Shown here: positions 58,914 to 64,000 of the stretch, piece after piece
Numbering within the stretch: position 1 is the stretch's first letter
Layout: every line of letters begins with the position of its first letter
Source: Chloroflexota bacterium
GTDB taxonomy: Bacteria; Chloroflexota; Dehalococcoidia; Dehalococcoidales; UBA2162
Length of the DNA stretch: 64,000 nt
Direction of reading: 5' to 3'
NCBI GenBank assembly: GCA_016190825.1
Contig: JACPPV010000032.1
Span: 1-64,000, forward strand
Notes under the pieces: generated by a model
Databases searched by the model: none
Told to the model about the DNA's origin: nothing
The model's input: only the letters and a program-made list of their open reading frames with translations
Position numbers and translations under genes: made by a program

Positions 58914-59176
58914 GAAGCTACCTGATACCACTCGAGATAGCTGAGGAGGTGTCCAATGAAGCTTCAGGCAGTTCTTGGAGTCTGGCAGGTTGACAGTTAA
59001 GACCCTGCCGCAAGGCAGGGTAGTTGGAACACTTAGACCGGACTCTGTGACCCAACCTGGACTGGTTCTGGTTAAGAACAAAACAGTAGTCACTACGGTG
59101 TAACATCGTGACGAGTCAGGTTTGAGTAAAGGGGAAACCAGATAGAGGACGCTGAAAAGCGTCCTCTATTGTTTTA
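58914..59176 (+). ncRNA. Unrecognised structured RNA, about 260 bases, with its own promoter and terminator
   Basis: No protein frame covers this stretch. Stems I can draw are: GAGTCTGG with CCGGACTC around the hairpin CCCTGCC-GCAA-GGCAGGG; AACCTGGACT with AGTCAGGTT (one bulge), enclosing GTTCT-GGTTA-AGAAC and GTCAC...CGGTG-TAA-CATCG...GTGAC; then a strong terminator. It does not match RNase P, tmRNA, SRP, 6S or T-box signatures that I know. It may act in trans, or as a leader of the HPP gene 130 bases downstream. Confidence 0.65.
59142..59175 (+). terminator. Strong intrinsic terminator of the structured RNA
   Basis: ATAGAGGACGCT-GAAA-AGCGTCCTCTAT is a perfect 12-bp stem with a GNRA loop, followed by TGTTTT. 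Confidence 0.85.
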
Positions 59177-59305
59177 TCCAGTCTTAGGCGACCCGGCCAT
59201 GAGACGCTCCCCCAAAATCCGGATACATTCCTGGCAGCACCCGGCCAAACGTGCTATCATTTTCACCAGACAACTCTTATAATCTGTCTAATCAAGGTAT
59301 AGCCA

Positions 59306-59815
59306 ATGAGACATGACAATACGGGGCATCTATACAGCCAACTCACCAATACTGCAAGGGAATTCAGGAGTTCGTGGAAGAACTATTTCTATCAAAGTTT
59401 CCTGGCCACTTTAGTAACGCTGGTAGTTGTCTGGCTTCTTTCAGCGGAACATGCAGTCATAATCGCATCCATAGGCTCGACGGCTTTCATAGTCTTCACA
59501 ATGCCTACATCTTTTGCAGCCAAATCCAGGAAAATCATAGGTGGCCATACTGTGGGGTTTCTTTGTGGCACCATCGGCGCCCTTGCCATCCAGCAGTTGA
59601 CCATCCCTTCCATTGTTACATATTCGTTGACCGTTGGACTATCCATATTCTTAATGGTGGCTTTGGACTTCGAGCATCCACCTGCCAGCGGGACCGCCCT
59701 GGGAGTAGCCATCAGTGGTTTCTCATTTAAGGTCATGGTTGCAATCTTGACCAGTGCCATAATATTATCTTTGGCCCATCACTACACGAAAAAGCATCTG
59801 AGAGATTTGGCGTAA
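59306..59815 (+). CDS. HPP-family integral membrane protein
   Basis: 169 residues with four membrane segments. The naming motif is present in FEHPPASGTALGVAISG, and the first pair of helices carries LSAEHAVIIASIGSTAFIVFTMPTS, also conserved. HPP proteins are found in plants and bacteria. Some family members have been linked to nitrite transport, and the group as a whole is poorly known. No ribosome binding site is obvious. It follows the terminator of the structured RNA. Confidence 0.85.
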   Translation: MRHDNTGHLYSQLTNTAREFRSSWKNYFYQSFLATLVTLVVVWLLSAEHAVIIASIGSTAFIVFTMPTSFAAKSRKIIGGHTVGFLCGTIGALAIQQLTIPSIVTYSLTVGLSIFLMVALDFEHPPASGTALGVAISGFSFKVMVAILTSAIILSLAHHYTKKHLRDLA

Positions 59816-59833
59816 AGAACATCCATTCGGTGA

Positions 59834-61192
59834 CTACTCCGTGCCTTCTTTTTGCGGGCTATCGTCTTTATATCTCAGCGGCCACCAGCTTTTAAGCCGC
59901 TCAAGTACCTGCTTCTCGAAACCCTGGTCGCTCGGCGTGTAGAAACGCTTGCCCTGGAGAGATTCCGGCAGATTCTGCTGCTCGACGAAATGGCCCGGGA
60001 AATTGTGGGCATATTTGTAGTCCTTGCCGTAGCCGATCCCTTTCATCAGCCCCGTAATCGGATTACGCAGATGGAGCGGCACAACATCGCTGGCACCTTT
60101 TCTTATCTCCTCTTGCACCTTCGAGTAGGCCGCGTAGAGGGAGTTACTCTTCGGGGCTTGAGCCAGGTAGACCACTGCCTGAGCCAAAGCAAGGCTGCCC
60201 TCCGGCATGCCGATGAAGTGGACTGCCTGCTGGGCTGCCATCGCCACCACCAGCGCCTGCGGGTCCGCCATACCGACGTCCTCCGAGGCAAAGCGCACCA
60301 GCCTGCGGGCGATATACAGTGGGTCCTCGCCCGCCTCAATCATCACCGCCAACCAGTATAGACCGGCATCCGGATCTGAGCCTCGCAGGGACTTGTGCAA
60401 AGCAGAGATCACATCGTAGTGGCGGTCGGCGGCGCGGTCGTAGCGCAAAGCCCGTCGCTGGATGGCATCCTCGATTGTCTCCAGGGCAATGCGGCGCGCG
60501 CCTTCAGCGTCAGGGGCGGTGTTCATCGCGGCCAGCTCCAACGCGGTAAGGGCGATGCGCGCATCATGGTCGGCCATGGTGACCAGGTGGTTCGTGGCGG
60601 CTTCTTCCAGCACCACATTCATTTCGCCCAGGCCATATTCTTTATCATGCAAAGCCCTCGCAATTATGCGGCGCATATCGCCATCGGAAAGGGCATTGAG
60701 GACAAACACCCGGCAACGGGACAACAGTGGTGAATTGACCTCAAAAGATGGATTTTCAGTGGTGGCGCCGATAAAGGTGACGGTGCCGTCCTCGACAAAG
60801 GGCAGCACGGCGTCCTGCTGCGACTTATTGAAACGGTGGATTTCATCAATGAAGAGGATGGTCTTGTGCCCGTAGAGCTTGCGGCGCTCCTTGGCGTCCT
60901 GGATAACCCGGCGCAGGTCGGCCACGCCGGCGGTGACGGCGCTGAGGGCATCGAAGTGGGACTTGGTCATCCGGGCGATGATGTAGGCGAGGGTGGTCTT
61001 GCCGCTGCCCGGCGGCCCCCAGAGAATCATGGAGGGAAGCTGGCCGGTCTCGATCGCCTTTCTCAGCACCCGCCCTGGTCCGATGATATGTTCCTGGCCC
61101 ACGAAGTCTTCAAGCGTAGCCGGCCGCATCCGCGCCGCCAGCGGCTCGTCTTTTTTCTTCTCCTGTTCGAAATGGTGCTCAAAAAGGTCCAT
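59834..61192 (-). CDS. rarA: Replication-associated recombination protein RarA (MgsA)
   Basis: 452 residues. Walker A WGPPGSGKTTLAYIIARMT, Walker B TILFIDEIHRFNKSQQDAVLPFVEDG, sensor 1 FIGATTENPSFEVNSPLLSRC, and the C-terminal MgsA tetramerisation domain (YDVISALHKSLRGSDPDAGLYWLAVMIEAGEDPLYIARRLVRFASEDVG) are complete. It acts at stalled forks. Its ATG is three bases after the RelE stop, and the first codons (MDLFEHHFEQEKKK) are duplicated in altered form at 61744-61797, so the gene now reads out of the toxin-antitoxin operon. Confidence 0.96.
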   Translation of the reverse strand: MDLFEHHFEQEKKKDEPLAARMRPATLEDFVGQEHIIGPGRVLRKAIETGQLPSMILWGPPGSGKTTLAYIIARMTKSHFDALSAVTAGVADLRRVIQDAKERRKLYGHKTILFIDEIHRFNKSQQDAVLPFVEDGTVTFIGATTENPSFEVNSPLLSRCRVFVLNALSDGDMRRIIARALHDKEYGLGEMNVVLEEAATNHLVTMADHDARIALTALELAAMNTAPDAEGARRIALETIEDAIQRRALRYDRAADRHYDVISALHKSLRGSDPDAGLYWLAVMIEAGEDPLYIARRLVRFASEDVGMADPQALVVAMAAQQAVHFIGMPEGSLALAQAVVYLAQAPKSNSLYAAYSKVQEEIRKGASDVVPLHLRNPITGLMKGIGYGKDYKYAHNFPGHFVEQQNLPESLQGKRFYTPSDQGFEKQVLERLKSWWPLRYKDDSPQKEGTE

Positions 61193-61194
61193 AA
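61175..61194. repeat. rarA 5'-end direct repeat, copy 1 (active gene)
   Basis: GTGCTCAAAAAGGTCCATAA is repeated exactly at 61780-61799, 605 bases away, on the other side of the RHH/RelE pair. Beyond the 20 bases both copies share TTCTTCTCC, with different sequence between. Confidence 0.85.
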
Positions 61195-61195
61195 C

Positions 61196-61465
61196 TTAGA
61201 ACAAGTCCTTCAGCCGGTCGTAGGTGTCTTCGGAACGACGTGCGATTTTCACTACGGCTATGCGCCGCTCTCTGTCAAGGATTGCATAAATGACTCGCCA
61301 TTCGCCTACTCTAATACGATGTATCACGCCGCTTAATTTCTTGACTCCTATTGGCCGCGGGTTATTCTCAAGTTCACCGATGACGGCATCCAGACGCTTC
61401 TGGTCATTTGCAGCTAGTTTTTCGAACTCACGTCGGGCGCGCGGAGTGAACCCGACCTCATACAT
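61196..61465 (-). CDS. RelE/ParE-type toxin
   Basis: 89 residues: MYEVGFTPRARREFEKLAANDQKRLDAVIGELENNPRPIGVKKL, then IHRIRVGEWRVIYAILDRERRIAVVKIARRSEDTYD. The core strands with Arg residues are those of RelE mRNA endoribonucleases. It overlaps the antitoxin by eight bases and its stop is three bases before the rarA ATG. Confidence 0.92.
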   Translation of the reverse strand: MYEVGFTPRARREFEKLAANDQKRLDAVIGELENNPRPIGVKKLSGVIHRIRVGEWRVIYAILDRERRIAVVKIARRSEDTYDRLKDLF

Positions 61466-61691
61466 TCACTTTTTTCCGCCGGCGCACTTCGGCTAAACTG
61501 ACTGCCGAAGCTGGATTGGCCAAATACTTTTTCAGTTCTTCCTCGCCATCACGGATATCCTCGATATCTTCCCCATAGACCGCTTCCACCGCACGCCTGA
61601 CTAATTCAGCGATTGAAGTATTGGCTTCAAAAGCCAGCTTTCTAAGCCCCTCGTGTGCTTCCTCCGATAGGTAAATCATCGTTCTTTTCAT
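61458..61691 (-). CDS. Ribbon-helix-helix antitoxin
   Basis: The ATG at 61691 (MKRTMIYLSEEAHEGLRKLA) has GGAG seven bases upstream; 77 residues, and the longer track start is promoter. The RHH (CopG/Arc) DNA-binding unit is MIYLSEEAHEGLRKLAFEANTSIAELVRRAVEAVYG. The acidic/basic tail (EEELKKYLANPASAVSLAEVRRRKK) should bind the toxin. A long palindrome lies just upstream. Confidence 0.9.
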   Translation of the reverse strand: MKRTMIYLSEEAHEGLRKLAFEANTSIAELVRRAVEAVYGEDIEDIRDGEEELKKYLANPASAVSLAEVRRRKKVNV

Positions 61692-61712
61692 TGGTTTCTC
61701 CACATCATTTTT

Positions 61713-61746
61713 TAGATATTGTAACATATATATGTCATAATATCTA
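61713..61746 (-). promoter_or_regulatory. 34-bp near-perfect palindrome, operator of the RHH/RelE operon
   Basis: TAGATATT... and ...AATATCTA are the outer arms and ACATATATATGT is the centre. Only two pairs mismatch over 34 bases. It lies 22 bases upstream of the RHH start, as expected for autoregulation by an RHH dimer pair. Confidence 0.7.
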
Positions 61747-61797
61747 TATGCCACTTGCTGTCTTCTTCTCCCCAAACTCGTGCTCAAAAAGGTCCAT
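61744..61797 (-). pseudogene. Orphan rarA 5'-end fragment
   Basis: ATG 61797 opens MDLFEHEFGEKKTASGI and then stops. It matches the first codons of rarA (MDLFEHHFEQEKKK) but is a different version. It abuts the RHH promoter. I read it as the old start of rarA left behind by an insertion. Confidence 0.7.
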
Positions 61798-61799
61798 AA
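61780..61799. repeat. rarA 5'-end direct repeat, copy 2 (orphan)
   Basis: Exact partner of 61175-61194. It lies ten bases after the AlbA_2 gene stop. Confidence 0.85.
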
Positions 61800-61808
61800 G
61801 ATGCCTTC

Positions 61809-62987
61809 CTATTTGGGCGGAGCCCAATGCCCAGCCTCATCATAGTATGGGTCTTTCGGGAAGCCACAGGCGTTCCAAATCGAATCAAAGCATAGTTTGA
61901 GAACGGATTCTGCTTTAGCGTCAAAAGTTTCGATGGTCGCTTCAGGTAACTGTAAGACATCTCTGTCAATGGCATAATCATCATCGACGAAGCGATGCCG
62001 CACACCCATTTTGTAGCCCTTTACTCCCACCAAAGTCAAGAACACCCAGATATATGGCTCAATACCCAATTTGTTTAACACAGAGCAATATCTCGTAAGT
62101 GCCTTGATGAGTTCCTCTTCGTAAGCGACGCTGGGTATTATTAGTGACTCACCAGCACCCGAATAAGGCCTCAAAAGCCTAGTATCCACGGCCTCAATAA
62201 TTCCATTTCTGAAAAGCTGGACATACGAGGATGATATTCCTTCCTGCACTCTGAAGTTGGTCAAAAAGCCATCCAGGTTATATCTGTTGTCCCATCCAAG
62301 CGCATATATCGGTGGCATTGTATCGGGATGAGAGGATATTATGGTTAGATCGTAGCTCTGACCGGGATTGAACGAAACTAACGGAATCAGATGCAGGATT
62401 ATCTTCGCGCTGCCACTCAGGGGCACCTGTATTTCGTCTGCGAGTATCTTTGATATTCTATCTATCCTGAAGTTTCTGATTCTATCTGTTATGGTTTCTG
62501 ACAGATTGAAAGCTACGCGTAGCTCTCCAACGTCAAGAGCATATTTGCCGTTTGAACCTCTGGAATAAAACTTATCATGGCTTCCGTAAGTGACTCTATG
62601 TGGACTATTCCAACTTTTCGCAACCCTGACTAGCACAATGATTTTTGAGTTTGTTAGGGGGACGGACTTTAGACTTACACCTGAGATTCTCGGTTCTATC
62701 CCGCTCCGAATCATGCTTTCAAGTCTGAGAATTTCGCCGTCGGCATCGGCACCGCTTAAACCTTCCAATAATTTTGGGGTTCCATTTTCCGCATTCATGC
62801 CATATATTAGGTACCCGCCGCTTGCATTAGCAAACGAAGAAACATCGGCAAGAAATTCTTTCTTATCAGCATCCGAATTATTCGGGAGGGATCGTTTATA
62901 CTCTACAGTTTTCCCTTCCGGCACCGAATTATCTATCAAAGCCTGCAAATCCTGCTCTGCAATTTTGTCAATATCTTGTTGAATCAT
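61809..62987 (-). CDS. AlbA_2 (Schlafen-like) domain protein
   Basis: 392 residues. The N-terminal AlbA_2 domain is clear: IDNSVPEGKTVEYKRSLPNNSDADKKEFLADVSSFANASGGYLIYGM, then PKLLEGL and a KFYSRGSNGKYALDVGELR region. The remaining 200 residues are unlike the usual ATPase partner and I do not recognise them. AlbA_2 proteins are putative nucleic-acid binders found in transcription regulators and defence islands. Its stop is ten bases before the orphan rarA 5' end, in an accessory patch. A defence role is possible but unproven. Confidence 0.8.
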   Translation of the reverse strand: MIQQDIDKIAEQDLQALIDNSVPEGKTVEYKRSLPNNSDADKKEFLADVSSFANASGGYLIYGMNAENGTPKLLEGLSGADADGEILRLESMIRSGIEPRISGVSLKSVPLTNSKIIVLVRVAKSWNSPHRVTYGSHDKFYSRGSNGKYALDVGELRVAFNLSETITDRIRNFRIDRISKILADEIQVPLSGSAKIILHLIPLVSFNPGQSYDLTIISSHPDTMPPIYALGWDNRYNLDGFLTNFRVQEGISSSYVQLFRNGIIEAVDTRLLRPYSGAGESLIIPSVAYEEELIKALTRYCSVLNKLGIEPYIWVFLTLVGVKGYKMGVRHRFVDDDYAIDRDVLQLPEATIETFDAKAESVLKLCFDSIWNACGFPKDPYYDEAGHWAPPK

Positions 62988-62990
62988 ACC

Positions 62991-63560
62991 CTACCCCACA
63001 ATAACATCTTCCAGCCTGCGCTTGGGGACGTGGTGGACACCATTGTCATCGCGCCAGTAGGCGGTCTTGCCGTCGGGGCCAACGGTCTCGATTACCACCG
63101 TTTCCTTTGGCTTGCCCAGTGCCAGCACCAGGAGTATCTCATATTTCTCCGGGATATTCAGGCTCGCCATCAGTTCCGGTCTCTTCGCTGAGCCAAGCAT
63201 GACGCCGCCCAACCCCTTCTCCACCGCCCCCAGCAGGATGCTCTGCGCCGCGATGCCGTGGTCGCAGCCGAAGTTCTGGGTCGCCTCCTTATCGCCAAGA
63301 ATAATGATATAGCCTGAGGGGCGTTCTCCTTCCGCCGGGCCGGACCAGTTGAGCTGACGGGCAAAGGTGAGGTGCTTGAATATTTTGGCGTTCCTTTCCG
63401 GCTCACAGGAAAGCATGAATCTTAACGCCTGCCGGTTTGTGCTGGATGCCGAGCATCTCGCCAGGTCAATGAGTTCCTTCAGGGTTTTCTCATCAATCCG
63501 ATGGCTCTCATCAAAACGGCGATAGCTCCTGTTCCTGATTACCAGGTCTCTTAGTGTCAT
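62991..63560 (-). CDS. Nitroreductase-family flavoprotein
   Basis: 189 residues. The N-terminal FMN-contact helix is IRNRSYRRFDESHRIDEKTLKELIDLARCSASSTNRQALRFM with the family Arg-Ser-x-Arg. Central FGCDHGIAAQSILLGAVEKGLGGVMLGS is the usual FMN-binding/dimer helix. The C-terminus carries ETVVIETVGPDGKTAYWRDDNG, a nitroreductase tail. It likely reduces quinones or nitroaromatics. It begins an operon with the AlbA_2 gene three bases downstream. Confidence 0.92.
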   Translation of the reverse strand: MTLRDLVIRNRSYRRFDESHRIDEKTLKELIDLARCSASSTNRQALRFMLSCEPERNAKIFKHLTFARQLNWSGPAEGERPSGYIIILGDKEATQNFGCDHGIAAQSILLGAVEKGLGGVMLGSAKRPELMASLNIPEKYEILLVLALGKPKETVVIETVGPDGKTAYWRDDNGVHHVPKRRLEDVIVG

Positions 63561-63613
63561 CTCACTCTCCTTCTTTTATTGTCATTTCAGTCTCGATAGT
63601 CGACAGATTCGGG

Positions 63614-63687
63614 TAGGGCAGGAGTAGATTCCAGCCGGAGTTTACCCCGTACTTGATACGGGGCTGGAATGACAATAGCGGGACGGA
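63614..63687. repeat. Dispersed hairpin repeat (partner at 23611-23683)
   Basis: It shares GGAGTAGATTCC, GGAGTTTACCCC and GGAATGACAATAG with the unit at 23611. The central palindrome CCCCGTACTTGATACGGGG differs. Confidence 0.65.
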
Positions 63688-63808
63688 TTGCTTCGTCACT
63701 GCGTTCCTCGCAAAGACAGAATAGTTAGGCTCTCGGTATTCTCCTTTGGTTATTGTATCTTGTCCCTTGTCCTTTGTTACTTGCTACTTGCTACTTGTCA
63801 CTTTGGTC

Positions 63809-64000
63809 TTATTTGTATCTCTTCACCTCAAACCGGTAAAGGGTCTTCGGTTCGTCCGGGGAGATGCCGCCCTTGAGGCAGCAGATGTTTATCTGCTCTT
63901 TAACGGTGTCCACGCCATCGAGGTCAGGGAGCAGAAGTCCCCGCCGCCACCCGCACTCCACAATCGCTCCGTATTTTTTGCAGTCCAGGTAGCTTTCATC
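63809..64000 (-). CDS. AMMECR1 domain protein, C-terminal end (AmmeMemoRadiSam protein A)
   Basis: The minus strand reads in from the right edge: [39 protein letters not shown], then [10 protein letters not shown] and a TAA at 63809-63811. That is the characteristic end of AMMECR1 proteins (GLLLPDLxGVDT). The N-terminus lies outside the window. AMMECR1 proteins partner with MEMO and a radical SAM enzyme. The ORF track does not list it because the start is missing. Confidence 0.88.
   Translation of the reverse strand, partial: DESYLDCKKYGAIVECGWRRGLLLPDLDGVDTVKEQINICCLKGGISPDEPKTLYRFEVKRYK

Noticed and set aside
1-64000. CRISPR array, rRNA operon or replication origin
   Set aside because: No regularly spaced repeats, rRNA-like sequence or DnaA-box cluster were seen.

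Overview
The window reads as a chromosomal piece of a free-living bacterium, most likely a Chloroflexi of the Dehalococcoidia type. That placement is an inference from gene families and neighbourhoods: thrS without a TGS domain next to infC-rpmI-rplT, a membrane pyrophosphatase beside a pan operon with a structured leader, a DUF2851 gene, an orphan terminase pair, and many small dispersed palindromic repeats. It has not been tested with a marker-gene tree. Nothing looks like a plasmid or an intact prophage. Housekeeping genes are interleaved with small accessory insertions.

Layout. 1-8.1 kb: an IPT/TIG-repeat membrane protein, hemW-lepA, an accessory membrane protein between direct repeats, and an FMN reductase. 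8.1-12.2 kb: a ZIP transporter, a MITE-like element, and a two-component system with a Met-rich sensor loop beside DUF302 and Met/His-rich exported proteins, which looks like a soft-metal (copper?) response. 12.4-17.6 kb: an orphan terminase pair, homoserine dehydrogenase, an XRE repressor on an apparently leaderless transcript, and a DUF2851 gene carrying the same operator. 17.9-21.7 kb: prfA-prmC, a SHOCT protein, tRNA-Asp, RidA and QueF. 21.9-29.2 kb: a transglutaminase-like protein, two small toxin-antitoxin-like modules lying between repeated copies of the radA 3' end, then radA and pheST with an attenuator leader. 29.5-35.6 kb: an MBL hydrolase, hppA, and the pantothenate operon (DUF2520, panD, panB, panC) behind a Pan-type leader RNA. 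35.9-40.9 kb: kamA, a previously untracked 40-residue basic protein, a sugar nucleotidyltransferase, an ABC-2 exporter and a YdjM-like protein.

41-47.3 kb is a tightly overlapped six-gene MoxR/DUF58/DUF4350/DUF4129 operon. 47.6-53.2 kb is a surface-glycan cluster (radical SAM, Gfo/Idh, GT2, N-acetyl sugar amidotransferase, GT4). 53.2-56.5 kb is thrS-infC-rpmI-rplT with leader attenuation and an AUA start for IF3. 56.7-59.8 kb has a B12-radical SAM protein, an unrecognised structured RNA with its own promoter and terminator, and an HPP protein. 59.8-64 kb has rarA fused into a ribbon-helix-helix/RelE operon, an AlbA_2 (Schlafen-like) protein, a nitroreductase and the end of an AMMECR1 protein.

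The most interesting signal is a repeated pattern of small accessory modules bounded by diverged duplicates of the end of the neighbouring host gene: the radA 3' end (three copies around two TA-like pairs), the rarA 5' end (two copies around an RHH/RelE pair), and a 46-bp repeat around the 6.6-7.3 kb gene. In each case the module seems to have arrived with its own version of the host gene end and left the old end behind as a fragment.
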